A DNA stretch of 64,000 nucleotides from Accumulibacter sp. Its GTDB lineage: Bacteria; Pseudomonadota; Gammaproteobacteria; Burkholderiales; Rhodocyclaceae. Shown one piece after another: positions 17,361-26,779 of the stretch. Below the pieces are notes generated by a model. The model saw only the letters and a list, made by a program, of their open reading frames with translations. It did no database searches and was not told the origin of the DNA. The position numbers and the translations under genes are program-made. Within the stretch, counting starts at the first letter, position 1. Every line of letters starts with the position of its first letter. The stretch covers positions 25,198 through 89,197 of the forward strand of contig NZ_JAMTDV010000062.1 in assembly GCF_023806565.1 (NCBI RefSeq). Direction: 5' to 3'.

Positions 17361-18110
17361 ATGGACCGTCTGATCTTCACGGCGATGACTGGCGCCAGCC
17401 AGGCTGCCATGCAGCAGGCCGGTGTGGCGCAGAATCTGGCCAACGTGTCGACCGTCGGCTACCGTGCAATCGAGTACCGCTCGCGCGCCGTGCCCGTCCT
17501 TGGCCCGGGTGCGGCGACGCGTGCGTTTGCGGTCGATGCCTCGATCGCCAACGCATTCGACCAGGGGCCGCTAACCACTACCGGTCGGCCGCTGGACGTC
17601 GCTGTCGAGGGTGCAGGCTGGATTGCCGTGCTGGGGAGCGACGGGCGCGAGGCCTATACCCGTGCCGGAAACCTCAGGACCGATGCCAATGGGCTGCTGC
17701 AGACCAGCGCCGGCTCTCTCGTGCTCGGTGAGGGCGGGCCGATCGCGCTGCCGCCCGACAACAACATCGTGATTGCCGCCGACGGCACGGTTTCGAGTAT
17801 CCCGCGGGTTGGCGCCGGAGCGCTCAACAGTGTCAACGTGGTCGGTCAGATCAAACTGGTGAATCCTCCGGAAAGCGATCTGGTGCGCGGTGACGATGGC
17901 CTGTTCCGCACTCGCAACGGTGTCCCCGCACTTGCCGACGAGAATGTGAAGCTGGTTCCCGAGGCGCTTGAGGGAAGCAACGTCAACTCGGTCGATGCGA
18001 TGGTCCGCATGATCAGCCTGGCGCGGCAGTTCGAAATGCAGGTCAGGATGCTGCAGACTGCCGACGCGAACGCGCGTTCAGCCACGCAGATTCTGACCAT
18101 CAATTCCTGA
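17361..18110 (+). CDS. flgF: Flagellar proximal rod protein FlgF
   Basis: FlgF is a proximal rod subunit of 249 residues. It has the N-terminal motif [16 protein letters not shown], the middle segment [18 protein letters not shown], and the C-terminal block containing [20 protein letters not shown]. The ATG at 17361 follows AGGGGAACA; an in-frame start further upstream would lie inside flgE. It is followed by flgG after ten bases. Confidence 0.94.
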   Translation: MDRLIFTAMTGASQAAMQQAGVAQNLANVSTVGYRAIEYRSRAVPVLGPGAATRAFAVDASIANAFDQGPLTTTGRPLDVAVEGAGWIAVLGSDGREAYTRAGNLRTDANGLLQTSAGSLVLGEGGPIALPPDNNIVIAADGTVSSIPRVGAGALNSVNVVGQIKLVNPPESDLVRGDDGLFRTRNGVPALADENVKLVPEALEGSNVNSVDAMVRMISLARQFEMQVRMLQTADANARSATQILTINS

Positions 18111-18120
18111 CGGAACAAAC

Positions 18121-18903
18121 ATGATCCGTTCGCTATGGACCGCCAGCACCGGCCTCAACGCGCAGCAGGTGCAGATCGATGTCATCGCCAACAACCTCGC
18201 GAACGTCAGCACGAACGGCTTCAAGCAGGCGCGCGGGATTTTCGCCGACTTGCTGTATCAGACCATTCGTCAGCCGGGAGCCCAGTCGTCGCAGATCACG
18301 CAGATCCCGGACGGTCTGCAGATTGGCTTGGGGACGACTCCGGTGTCCACGGGTCGCATCTTTACGCAGGGCTCCCTGCAGCAAACCGGCAACAGCCTCG
18401 ATCTCGCGATCGACGGCGCCGGCTTCTTTCAAGTACTGCTGCCCGACGGGACGACTGCCTACACACGCGACGGATCGTTTCAGAAGGACAATCAGGGGCA
18501 GATCGTCACCGCCAACGGCTACCCCTTGCAGCCAGTGATCACCATTCCGCAGAACGCGTTGACGGTCACCATCGGCACCGACGGCGTGGTCAGCATCACG
18601 CAGCCCAATTCCTCGGCGACGGTGCAGATCGGGACCATCCAGGTGGCGACCTTCATCAACAATGGCGGCTTGCAGAGCATTGGCGAGAACCTCTACCTGG
18701 AAACGGCATCGAGTGGCACGCCGACGCCGAATACTCCCGGAACGAATGGATCTGGTGTCGTCGTGCAGTATTACGTGGAGGCGTCGAATGTCAATGTTGC
18801 GGAACAGATGGTGATGATGATTCAGACCCAGCGTGCCTACGAGCTCAATGCCAAGGTGGTGTCGACCTCCGACGCGATGCTGGCGCGCCTGACGCAGTTG
18901 TAG
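18121..18903 (+). CDS. flgG: Flagellar distal rod protein FlgG
   Basis: FlgG forms the distal rod that crosses the periplasm through the P and L rings. The 260-residue product has the canonical start [20 protein letters not shown], then [13 protein letters not shown], and the C-terminal [20 protein letters not shown]. Length and sequence are typical. The following gene, flgH, begins ten bases after the stop. Confidence 0.97.
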   Translation: MIRSLWTASTGLNAQQVQIDVIANNLANVSTNGFKQARGIFADLLYQTIRQPGAQSSQITQIPDGLQIGLGTTPVSTGRIFTQGSLQQTGNSLDLAIDGAGFFQVLLPDGTTAYTRDGSFQKDNQGQIVTANGYPLQPVITIPQNALTVTIGTDGVVSITQPNSSATVQIGTIQVATFINNGGLQSIGENLYLETASSGTPTPNTPGTNGSGVVVQYYVEASNVNVAEQMVMMIQTQRAYELNAKVVSTSDAMLARLTQL

Positions 18904-18913
18904 GGGGCGGAGC

Positions 18914-19591
18914 ATGCGCATTCGATCGTTTTTGCCCCTGAGCGCGCTGTACTTGCTCGCCCTGAGCGCGTGCACGACCGTTCCACCAACCAACGTGCAT
19001 CAGCCGATGAGCGCACGCCCTGCGGACCGACCCGAAGCGCTCGCCGCACGCTTGGCGGCGACCGGCAGCATCTACCAGGCGGGAGCCTCGCGGACACTGT
19101 TCGAGGACCGTCGGGCGCGCTACGTCGGCGACACGATCACCGTGACGATCACCGAAAACACCTCGGCGGCGACCAAGTCGGCCACCGATGTTTCGCGAAC
19201 CGGCAGCATCAGCGCGTCGTCGGGACCGAACGTCAATCTGCCCGGGAAATCGCTCTACGAGCTCAAAGGCAGCAGCAGCAATACCGCCGCCGGCAAGGGG
19301 GATGCGGCGGCCAACAACGTGTTCACCGGCACCATCACGGTGACTGTGATCGAAGTGCTGGCGAATGGCAATTTGCTGGTCTCCGGAGAGAAACAGGTGG
19401 CGATCGGGCACGGACAGGAATACATCCGCCTGTCAGGCATCGTCAATCCCTATTTCGTCAATGCGGCCAATACCATCGCGTCCTCCCAGATTGCCGACGC
19501 ACGCATCGAATACAAGGAGAGTGGCGCGATCAGCGAAGCGCAGGTGATGGGCTGGTTGGCACGATTCTTCCTTTCGGTTCTGCCTTACTGA
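18914..19591 (+). CDS. flgH: Flagellar L-ring lipoprotein FlgH
   Basis: FlgH builds the outer-membrane L ring. The 225-residue product has a lipoprotein signal peptide with lipobox LSAC and lipidated C20. The conserved FlgH segments RARYVGDTITVTITENTSA, VIEVLANGNLLVSGEKQ and YIRLSGIV are present. It ends with the typical C-terminal WLARFFLSVLPY. The ATG is preceded by GGGGGCGGAGC. It lies between flgG and flgI. Confidence 0.96.
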   Translation: MRIRSFLPLSALYLLALSACTTVPPTNVHQPMSARPADRPEALAARLAATGSIYQAGASRTLFEDRRARYVGDTITVTITENTSAATKSATDVSRTGSISASSGPNVNLPGKSLYELKGSSSNTAAGKGDAAANNVFTGTITVTVIEVLANGNLLVSGEKQVAIGHGQEYIRLSGIVNPYFVNAANTIASSQIADARIEYKESGAISEAQVMGWLARFFLSVLPY

Positions 19592-19603
19592 GGAGCGCAC
19601 GCC

Positions 19604-20734
19604 ATGCCCCCGAAATCCGATGCTCGAACTGGCAGATGTTGGTATCGGACGGCAGTTCTTGCCGTCCTGTGGATCTTGAGTACCTCGGCCGTCGCCGAAC
19701 GGATCAAGGATCTGGCGTCGGTGCAGGGAGTGCGCAACAATCAACTGGTCGGCTACGGCCTGGTCGTCGGTCTCGACGGAACCGGCGATCAGACGACGCA
19801 GACACCATTCACCACACAGAGCATCATCAACATGCTGGCGCAGCTCGGAACGACACTGTCTACCACGCAATCGCTGCAGCTAAAGAACGTTGCGGCGGTG
19901 ATGGTGACGGCGAACCTGCCACCGTTCGCGAGAATCGGGCAACAGATCGATGTCACCGTATCGTCAATGGGCAACGCCAAGAGCCTGCGCGGCGGAACGC
20001 TCGTGATGACGCCGCTGAAAGGTGCCGACGGTCAGATCTACGCGCAGGCGCAGGGCAATTTGCTGGTTCCTGGAGCCGGTGCGTCGGCCCCTGGCGCCAG
20101 GGTGCTGGTCAACCATCTGCTTGCCGGTCGTATCGTCGGTGGCGCGACCGTCGAGCGAGAAGTGCCGACGGCGCTTGGGCAGGGGCAGTTCGTCCACTAC
20201 GAGATGGGCACGACCGATTTCGGTACCACGCAACGGGTCGTCGATGTCATCAATCGCGAGATCGGGCCAGGTACGGCGCAGGCGGTCGACGGGCGACTGA
20301 TTCGCGTCAGTGCTCCGGAAGAAGCCAACAGCCGCGTTGCCTTTCTGGGTCGGCTCGAGAATCTCGAAGTGCGTCCAACGAAGGCGGTCGCCAAGGTGAT
20401 CATCAATCCGCGCACCGGCTCGGTAGTCATGAACCAGACGGTGACGATCGATTCCTGTGCCGTTGCGCATGGCAATCTCTCCGTGGTCATCAATACCGAG
20501 CAGAAGGTCAGCCAGCCTAACCCGCTGGCGGCAGGACAGACGGTGACGACGACGCAAAGCGAAATCGAAGTCAAGCAGGGTGGCGGCTCGCTCATCCAGT
20601 TGAAGGCGGGAGTCAGTCTGGCCGAGGTGGTCAAGGCGATCAACGCGCTTGGTGCCGGGCCCCAGGACTTGCTTTCCATCCTGCAATCGATGAAAGCGGC
20701 CGGTGCGTTGCGTGCCGACCTCGAGATCATTTGA
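19604..20734 (+). CDS. flgI: Flagellar P-ring protein FlgI
   Basis: FlgI forms the periplasmic P ring around the rod. The 376-residue protein has a cleavable signal peptide, with cleavage likely after AVA at about residue 31. Conserved blocks follow: [35 protein letters not shown] and [11 protein letters not shown]. FlgA, encoded at 13.6-14.3 kb, is its assembly chaperone. The ATG follows GAGGAGCGCACGCC. Length is typical. Confidence 0.97.
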   Translation: MPPKSDARTGRCWYRTAVLAVLWILSTSAVAERIKDLASVQGVRNNQLVGYGLVVGLDGTGDQTTQTPFTTQSIINMLAQLGTTLSTTQSLQLKNVAAVMVTANLPPFARIGQQIDVTVSSMGNAKSLRGGTLVMTPLKGADGQIYAQAQGNLLVPGAGASAPGARVLVNHLLAGRIVGGATVEREVPTALGQGQFVHYEMGTTDFGTTQRVVDVINREIGPGTAQAVDGRLIRVSAPEEANSRVAFLGRLENLEVRPTKAVAKVIINPRTGSVVMNQTVTIDSCAVAHGNLSVVINTEQKVSQPNPLAAGQTVTTTQSEIEVKQGGGSLIQLKAGVSLAEVVKAINALGAGPQDLLSILQSMKAAGALRADLEII

Positions 20735-20774
20735 ACCCCGTGTCCGGTAACCGGCCAAACACCGTCTTCAACCC

Positions 20775-21701
20775 ATGAGATCGTCCGATCCGATCCTCAA
20801 TCGTCTGGCCATCGACCCGGCCGTCGCCAACGACCTGCGCACCCGGCTTCGGCAGGACCCACAAGGCGGGGCCAAGGCGACGGCGCGGCAGTTCGAGGGC
20901 ATGTTGATGCACGTGATGCTGAAAAGCATGCGCGACGCGAGTCCGCAGGGCAGCCTGTTGGACAACGAGCAAAGCCGATTCTTTACCGCCATCGGCGATC
21001 AGCAACTGGCGCAGAATCTTGCCGCGCAGGCGCCGCTGGGTTTCGCCAATTCGATCGAGCGCCAGTTGCAGCGGCAATTGGCCGGGAATGCGGCCGCTAG
21101 CGCGGGCTTGCCGGATGCCGCTTCACCACCGGCGGCACGGCTGGCGACGACCCGTGTCGGCGCAGAGCGCCCGGTCGGCCGATCGAGCGCGGGAACGCCG
21201 ATTGGCGCCACGGCACCGGCAGCGTCGGCCAGCACGCGCGATTTTGCCGACCAGGTCCGACCGTATGCCGTCGACGCGGCGGCTCTGACCGGCGTGCCGG
21301 CCGATTTTCTCGTCGCCCACGCGGCACTCGAAAGTGGCTGGGGGAAGCACGAGATCCGGAACACCGATGGCACGCGCACGTTCAATCTCTTTGGCATCAA
21401 GGCTGGACGAAAGTGGTCGGGCCCGACGGTGGAAGCGTCGACCACCGAGTTCGTCAATGGCCAGGCGCAATCGGTGCGCGCGAAATTCCGCGTCTATGCT
21501 TCGTACGCCGAGGCATTCGAGGACTATGGCAGACTGCTCAGCAGCAATCCCCGTTTCGCCGGCGTCATTGGTCAGCAGGATGGCGCGCAGTTTGCCCGTG
21601 CATTACAACAGGCGGGCTACGCTACCGATCCGCTATACGCCGAGAAGCTGACACGCGTCATTGGCGCGACGGCGCCGCGACCGACACTTGCCGCGACTTG
21701 A
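20775..21701 (+). CDS. flgJ: Rod-cap muramidase FlgJ
   Basis: FlgJ is a rod scaffold protein with a cell-wall hydrolase that opens peptidoglycan for the growing rod. The 308-residue product has an N-terminal rod-binding domain (about residues 5-100, with FEGMLMHVMLKSMRDA), an Ala/Pro-rich linker, and a C-terminal glucosaminidase domain (about 155-300). The catalytic glutamate is E186 in ALESGWGK, and NLFGIKAG is also present. It is therefore the two-domain form, not the single-domain form found in some other bacteria. No good ribosome-binding site precedes the ATG. Confidence 0.95.
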   Translation: MRSSDPILNRLAIDPAVANDLRTRLRQDPQGGAKATARQFEGMLMHVMLKSMRDASPQGSLLDNEQSRFFTAIGDQQLAQNLAAQAPLGFANSIERQLQRQLAGNAAASAGLPDAASPPAARLATTRVGAERPVGRSSAGTPIGATAPAASASTRDFADQVRPYAVDAAALTGVPADFLVAHAALESGWGKHEIRNTDGTRTFNLFGIKAGRKWSGPTVEASTTEFVNGQAQSVRAKFRVYASYAEAFEDYGRLLSSNPRFAGVIGQQDGAQFARALQQAGYATDPLYAEKLTRVIGATAPRPTLAAT

Positions 21702-21722
21702 ACGAGGTGACACTTGCGGGCC

Positions 21723-21749
21723 TAAACACGGGCAGGGAATCGCCGTTTA
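21723..21749 (+). promoter_or_regulatory. Sigma-28 (FliA) promoter of flgKL
   Basis: The site reads TAAA, 15 bases, then GCCGTTTA, close to the sigma-28 consensus TAAA-N15-GCCGATAA with exact spacing. It lies in the 75-base gap between flgJ and flgK. Late expression of the junction proteins FlgK and FlgL from such a promoter is known in several gammaproteobacteria. Confidence 0.75.
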
Positions 21750-21776
21750 CGTGACAATCAAGAAGGATCTGACGGC

Positions 21777-23822
21777 ATGAGCACAGGAATCATCAGCACC
21801 GGTGTCAGTGGTCTGAACGCCGCCCAGTTCGGCCTGCAAACCACTGAACACAATATCGCCAACGCCAACACCCCTGGATTTACGCGTCAACGGACGATTC
21901 AGGCGACCACTCCCGGCCTGCAGACGGGCTCTGGTTTCGTCGGTCAGGGCGCGCAGGTCGCCACGATCGAACGCATCTACAGCAGTTTTCTGACCGACCA
22001 GGTCAATCGCTCGCAGAGCAGCGCCAGTGGGCTGGACAGCTACGCGGCGCAAATCGCGCAGATCGACGGCATGCTGGCCGATGCGACGACTGGCCTGTCA
22101 CCGGCTCTCCAGGATTTCTTCACCAGCGTGCAGCAGGTCGCGGCCAATCCCTCGCAGTTGCCGAGTCGTCAGGCCATGATCTCCGCTGCCCAGGCCCTGG
22201 TCGACCGCTACCAGTCGATGGGGGATCAACTGACGCAAATGTCCGACGGCATCAATAGCGAAATCAACTCGACGGTTGCCGGAATCAATTCGTACGCCGA
22301 GCAGATTGCCTCGCTCAACCAGAAGATCGGCGTTGCCGAAGCCGCTACGGGCCAACCCGCGAATGACCTGCTGGATGGTCGCGACCAGTTGCTCGCGCAA
22401 CTGAACAAGCTGATCAAGGCTACGACGACCACCAACAGCGATGGCAGCATCAATGTATTTGTCGGCAGCGGTCAGCAACTGGTCGTCGGTGCCCAGGCGA
22501 TGAGCCTCGCCACATTGCCATCGGCCAGTGACCCGTCGCGTCTGGCAGTGGCCCTGAAGACTGGCACAGGGGGCACCCCGCAGGAGATCCCGGAATCGCT
22601 GCTCAACGGCGGCAGTCTTGGCGGCTTGCTGGCGTTTCGCACCGAGTCTCTGGATACTGCGCGCAGCGAACTGGGGCGCAACGCCGTGTCTCTGGCCCTG
22701 ACTTTCAATGCCCAGAGCGCGCTCGGTCAGGACCTGCTCGGTCAATCGCAGCTTTCGGCGGCGCCCAACGGTTTTTCTCCGAATCTGTTTTCGATTTCTG
22801 CTCCGACGGTCATTCCCAACAGCCGCAACCCGGTCGGCAGCCCGTCGGTCAGTGCCACCTTCGTGACGCCGCCGCCGTACAGCGGCAACTTCTACACCGA
22901 TCTTGGCGCCAGCGACTACCGCTTGACCTCCGACGGGAGCAGCGTGACGCTGACTCGCCTCAGCGACAACCAGCAGTGGTCCGCCGCCGGAACGGACACG
23001 TTGGCGCTGAACGCGCAGGCGGCAACGCAGGGTTTCACCCTCGGTTCTGCTACGCTGTTGGCGGGGTCGAGCTATCTCATCCAGCCAAGCCGTGACGCCG
23101 CGCGCAAGATTTCGCTGAATCCGGCGCTGGCTGCAGATCCTCGGCTGATCACTGCGGCCGGGCCGGTTCGCACAGCTCTCGGCGCGGCCAATACCGGCGG
23201 TGCAACGATCTCGGCAGGTAATGCCGGACCTGGCTATGCGGCCGCGGTTGCGGCGATGCCGATTACCCTCAGCTACCAGAACGGCCGGCTGCAAGGGTTC
23301 ACCGTGGGCTCGCTGGTTGCGCTCGATGGCGCTACGCCTGTCACCATCGATGCGTCCGGTAGCCTTCCTTACACCAGTGGGGAGACCATCACGCTGGTCG
23401 GTTCGGTTGCCAGCACGCCTTCGACCGGTTTCAGCTTTGCGATATCGGGCTCGCCGAACAACGGCGATACCTTCCGGATCGCTCGGAATACGGGAGGTAC
23501 CGCCGACGGACGCAACGCGCTGGCTCTCGCACAGTTGCAGACGCAGGACACGATGTCCGGCAAGACCGCCTCGTTTCAGCAGGCATACGCGCAGTTGGTC
23601 AGCGAGACCGGGAACAAGGCACGCCAGGTGCAGGTTTCGGGCGATGCGCAAAAGTCGCTTCTCGATCAGGCCCAGAGCAGCCGTGATTCGCTTTCCGGGG
23701 TGAATCTCGACGAGGAGGCGGCCAATCTGCTGCGCTATCAGCAGGCCTATCAGGCGTCGGCCAAAGCTCTGCAGATCGGTGCCAGTCTTTTCGACACGAT
23801 TCTGCAGATCGCAGCTCGCTGA
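21777..23822 (+). CDS. flgK: Hook-filament junction protein FlgK (HAP1)
   Basis: FlgK is the first junction protein between hook and filament. The 681-residue product has the N-terminal signature containing GVSGLNAAQFGLQTTEHNIA, followed by NANTPGFTRQR. A variable middle of beta-rich, Ser/Thr/Gly-rich sequence follows, and the conserved C terminus has SGVNLDEEAANLLRYQQAYQ followed by ASAKALQIGASLFDTIL. It is longer than the enteric protein (about 550 residues); the extra length is in the surface-exposed middle. A sigma-28 promoter and GAAGGATC precede it. Confidence 0.95.
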   Translation: MSTGIISTGVSGLNAAQFGLQTTEHNIANANTPGFTRQRTIQATTPGLQTGSGFVGQGAQVATIERIYSSFLTDQVNRSQSSASGLDSYAAQIAQIDGMLADATTGLSPALQDFFTSVQQVAANPSQLPSRQAMISAAQALVDRYQSMGDQLTQMSDGINSEINSTVAGINSYAEQIASLNQKIGVAEAATGQPANDLLDGRDQLLAQLNKLIKATTTTNSDGSINVFVGSGQQLVVGAQAMSLATLPSASDPSRLAVALKTGTGGTPQEIPESLLNGGSLGGLLAFRTESLDTARSELGRNAVSLALTFNAQSALGQDLLGQSQLSAAPNGFSPNLFSISAPTVIPNSRNPVGSPSVSATFVTPPPYSGNFYTDLGASDYRLTSDGSSVTLTRLSDNQQWSAAGTDTLALNAQAATQGFTLGSATLLAGSSYLIQPSRDAARKISLNPALAADPRLITAAGPVRTALGAANTGGATISAGNAGPGYAAAVAAMPITLSYQNGRLQGFTVGSLVALDGATPVTIDASGSLPYTSGETITLVGSVASTPSTGFSFAISGSPNNGDTFRIARNTGGTADGRNALALAQLQTQDTMSGKTASFQQAYAQLVSETGNKARQVQVSGDAQKSLLDQAQSSRDSLSGVNLDEEAANLLRYQQAYQASAKALQIGASLFDTILQIAAR

Positions 23823-23832
23823 GGAGAGTCCG

Positions 23833-25173
23833 ATGCGCATCAGTACCACTCAGATTTACGCGGCGGGCCTGGTCGGAATGGAGCAGAACCAGAGTCAGGT
23901 CCTCAAGTTGCAGAACCGGATCGCCAGCGGGCGCCGTATCCTGACTCCGGCGGACGACCCGGTGGCCGCTGCGCGCGTGCTCGAAGTTACGCAAACCAAG
24001 GACGTGGCCGCGGAGTACGCGCGCAACCAGGGCGATGCGAGCAACCGCCTCGGCATGATCGACGATCAGCTCACTGCCCTGACCGATCTCCTGCAGAGTG
24101 TTCGCAGCCGAACCGTTCAGGCGGCCAACACGGTGCTTTCGGACAGCGACCGAGTGGCGATCGCGACCGAGCTCCAGGCGCGACTGGACGAGATGCTCGG
24201 GATCGCCAACAGCCGCAGCGCAGAAGGGGACTACCTGTTTTCTGGCTACCAGGGGACGGCCATTCCCTTTGTGCGCACCGCCGCGTCATCCACTTCCACC
24301 TCGTCGTCGGTCGCCTATTTCGGTGACGATGGCGAACGCCTCTTGCAAGTGAGTCCGTCGCAGCAACTGGCGGCCAACATCGCGGGTAGCGACCTGTTCA
24401 TGAACGTCAGGGAAGGAAACGGGAATTTCTCGACGGCCGCCGGCGGCAACGGGCCAGGCCTTCCCAATCAGGGAACGGGGATGATCGATGCCGGTTCCCT
24501 GCTTGATCGACAGAAGTGGCAAGGCGCTTTGAACAATGATTCGCTGTGGCAGGGGAGCAGCCAGCGCGAGGTTCAGATCCGGTTCTCTTCGGTCGCCGGG
24601 GTCAGCAGCTATCAGCTCTTCGATGCTTCGACAAACGCCCCGCCGGCGGCGCCGCTGGCACCCAGGGCAATTGGGCCAGTGCAGAGCTTTACTCCTGGCC
24701 AGACCATTCCCGTGGTGAACAGCACGACCACCCCACCCACCGATTTCGGAGCGCAAGTCGTGATCGATGGTTCGCCCGTCGACGGCGATACTTTCATCGT
24801 CAAGCCTAGTGCCAACAAGAGCATGTTTCAGACCGTGCAGGAAATGCTCGACTTGCTGCGATCGCCGGTAGACTCGGGCACGGCGAGGACCGCGTTCTCC
24901 GTGCAGATGCAGGCACACCTCAACAATCTGGATCAGGCGCTGGCCAATGTTGGCCGGGTGCAGGCGACCGTCGGGGCGCGTTTGCAGGTCCTGGACGGTC
25001 TAAGCAGTAGTTCATCGGCGCTTGACGTGCAGTACCAGCAGACTTTGTCGGGCTTGCAGGATCTGGACTACGCGCAGGCGATCTCGGATTTCACCAGGCA
25101 GCAGACCAGCCTCGAGGCGGCGCAGAAGTCGTTCGTGCAGATCGCCGGCCTGAGTCTTTTCAAGTATCTCTAG
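23833..25173 (+). CDS. flgL: Hook-filament junction protein FlgL (HAP3)
   Basis: FlgL is the second junction protein and is related to flagellin at both ends. The 446-residue product starts MRISTTQIYAAGLVGMEQNQ and carries LQNRIASGRRILTPADDPVA, a flagellin-like N-terminal segment. It ends with LDYAQAISDFTRQQTSLEAA followed by QKSFVQIAGLSLFKYL. The ATG at 23833 follows GAGGAGAGTCCG; an upstream in-frame start inside flgK is not favoured. It continues directly into a small lipoprotein gene 17 bases downstream. Confidence 0.94.
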   Translation: MRISTTQIYAAGLVGMEQNQSQVLKLQNRIASGRRILTPADDPVAAARVLEVTQTKDVAAEYARNQGDASNRLGMIDDQLTALTDLLQSVRSRTVQAANTVLSDSDRVAIATELQARLDEMLGIANSRSAEGDYLFSGYQGTAIPFVRTAASSTSTSSSVAYFGDDGERLLQVSPSQQLAANIAGSDLFMNVREGNGNFSTAAGGNGPGLPNQGTGMIDAGSLLDRQKWQGALNNDSLWQGSSQREVQIRFSSVAGVSSYQLFDASTNAPPAAPLAPRAIGPVQSFTPGQTIPVVNSTTTPPTDFGAQVVIDGSPVDGDTFIVKPSANKSMFQTVQEMLDLLRSPVDSGTARTAFSVQMQAHLNNLDQALANVGRVQATVGARLQVLDGLSSSSSALDVQYQQTLSGLQDLDYAQAISDFTRQQTSLEAAQKSFVQIAGLSLFKYL

Positions 25174-25190
25174 AGGGAGGAAAGACTCGC

Positions 25191-25721
25191 ATGCGATCGA
25201 GCGCCGTTTGGTCGCTGGCGCTGCTGCTGAATGCCTGTGGCAGCGTGGACTGGAACGCGTCGCCACGCGCCGAGGGCAAACGGGCCGACTATTCCTTCAT
25301 GCAGTCGCCGAATCCGACCGTGCAGGTGGATCCGCCCAGAGGCGCTGCACTCATCGGAAGCGCGGCCTACGCCGTGAACTACGCGAGTGGTGCCGAATAT
25401 CTTTCTCCCGCTGCTGTCGCGGCGCTTGCCGCCTACGCCATTTATGATCCCTTGGCACCCAACTGGACGATCGAGGAAAGAATTCTCGACAGCGAGAGCT
25501 ATCACCTTTCGATGCGTGCCAAGAGCTTCCGTACTGGTGGCGACGGCGAATCCGCCCTGATTCTCCGGCGTCGCGCGCTACAGTTACAGCGCGAAAGAGG
25601 ATTCCCCGCGTACCGGGTGCTCGAGTATTCGGAGGGTATCGAGTCGACGACCCCGTTTACCCATCGCTACGCCGAGGGAGTGATTCAACTCGTCCGCTCT
25701 GATCCACCCCGGAAGCCTTAG
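25191..25721 (+). CDS. Unrecognised lipoprotein closing the flg operon
   Basis: I do not recognise this 176-residue protein. It has a short signal peptide with a possible lipobox LNAC, giving lipidated C16 and an N-terminal CGSVDWN. The mature part contains PNPTVQVDPPRGAALIGSAA, a hydrophobic stretch (AALAAYAIYDPLAPNW) and several charged segments. It has its own strong ribosome-binding site (GAGGGAGGAAAG) 17 bases after flgL, so it looks like the last gene of the operon. Its stop codon overlaps the fliR stop on the opposite strand by shared bases 25718-25721. A role in the flagellum is an inference from position only. Confidence 0.8.
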   Translation: MRSSAVWSLALLLNACGSVDWNASPRAEGKRADYSFMQSPNPTVQVDPPRGAALIGSAAYAVNYASGAEYLSPAAVAALAAYAIYDPLAPNWTIEERILDSESYHLSMRAKSFRTGGDGESALILRRRALQLQRERGFPAYRVLEYSEGIESTTPFTHRYAEGVIQLVRSDPPRKP

Positions 25722-26497
25722 TGAACGGGCGCTGCCGCCAGCATGGCTGCGAGACCGCGCTCGAACATATGCTGTAGCGGGGCGCTCGCATACGACAGGG
25801 CGAGCATCAGGGCGGTGAAGCCGAGCGCGATGGTGAGGGGAAAGCCGATTGCCATCAGGTTGAGCTGTGGCGCCGCGCGGCTCAGGATGGCGAGCGCAAG
25901 GTTGGTGATCAGCAGCGCAACGACCACCGGCAGCGCGAGGAGCAATCCCGAGGAAAAGAGGATCGCACCGGAAGTCGCCAGGTTCGATCCGATCTCGGCG
26001 GATAGCGAGGGTGTGCTCACCGGCAATACGGTGAAGCTCTGCACCAGCGTTGCGATCACCATCAGGTGACCATTGATCGCGAGAAAAGTCAGCAGCGCGA
26101 GAAGACCCAGAAACTCCGACACCACTGCCGTCTGGCCGGCACTCTGGGGGTCGTACGAGCTGGCAAAACCGAGGCCCATCTGCAGGCTGATCAGGTTGCC
26201 CGCCATGTCGACCGCCGCAAATACCAGGCGCATGACGAATCCCATCGCGAAGCCGATGAACATTTCCCGGGCGAGGAGCAGCAGGCCGGTTGCCGACGCC
26301 GGATCGATGCGGGGCATCGACGGCAGCACCGGCGCGATTGCAATGGCGATCGCAAGGCCGAGCATCAGCCGGACCTGTACGGTCAGCGCGAGATTGTCGA
26401 ACGGCGGCGACGCCACCAGGAGGGCGAGAATGCGTGCCAACGGGAAGAAAAAAGCCGTTACCCAGGCGTTGATCTCGGCGCTGCTCACACTGATCAT
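25718..26497 (-). CDS. fliR: Flagellar export gate protein FliR
   Basis: FliR is part of the FliPQR core of the type III export gate. The 259-residue product is strongly hydrophobic with about six membrane segments. It contains the typical MISVSSAEINAWVTAFFFPL start and the segments RLMLGLAIAIAIAPVLP and MGLGFASSYDPQSAGQTAVV. It is the last gene of the fliF-to-fliR unit, 12 bases after fliQ, and its stop codon overlaps that of the convergent lipoprotein gene. Confidence 0.95.
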   Translation of the reverse strand: MISVSSAEINAWVTAFFFPLARILALLVASPPFDNLALTVQVRLMLGLAIAIAIAPVLPSMPRIDPASATGLLLLAREMFIGFAMGFVMRLVFAAVDMAGNLISLQMGLGFASSYDPQSAGQTAVVSEFLGLLALLTFLAINGHLMVIATLVQSFTVLPVSTPSLSAEIGSNLATSGAILFSSGLLLALPVVVALLITNLALAILSRAAPQLNLMAIGFPLTIALGFTALMLALSYASAPLQHMFERGLAAMLAAAPVH

Positions 26498-26509
26498 GGC
26501 ATGGCCCGC

Positions 26510-26779
26510 TCAGCCAATCAGCAAAGGGATGTTCTCGAACAAACGGCGCACGTAGTCCACCATGATCTCCAGCATCCACGGGCCGGCGAGCAACAGGATG
26601 AGGAACATCCCGACGAGCTTGGGAATGAAGGACAGCGTCTGCTCGTTGATCTGGGTTGCCGCCTGGAAGACGCTGACGATCAGGCCAATTGCCAAGGCCG
26701 CCAGGAGTAGCGGTCCGGCCATCAGCAAGGTCATTTCGACCGCCTGACGTCCGATCTGCATGACCACTTCGGGCGTCAC
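26510..26779 (-). CDS. fliQ: Flagellar export gate protein FliQ
   Basis: FliQ is a small membrane subunit of the export gate. The 89-residue product has two hydrophobic hairpin helices (about residues 15-38 and 50-75) and the family segments [20 protein letters not shown] and [18 protein letters not shown]. It starts with GTG in a four-base overlap with the fliP stop, a sign of translational coupling. Size is normal. Confidence 0.95.
   Translation of the reverse strand: MTPEVVMQIGRQAVEMTLLMAGPLLLAALAIGLIVSVFQAATQINEQTLSFIPKLVGMFLILLLAGPWMLEIMVDYVRRLFENIPLLIG

Noticed and set aside
18970-20520. 516-codon plus-strand frame overlapping flgH and flgI
   Set aside because: It is an out-of-frame reading of two well-supported genes.
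22098-23849. 583-codon minus-strand open frame opposite flgK
   Set aside because: Arg/Gly-rich shadow frame; flgK is unambiguous on the other strand.
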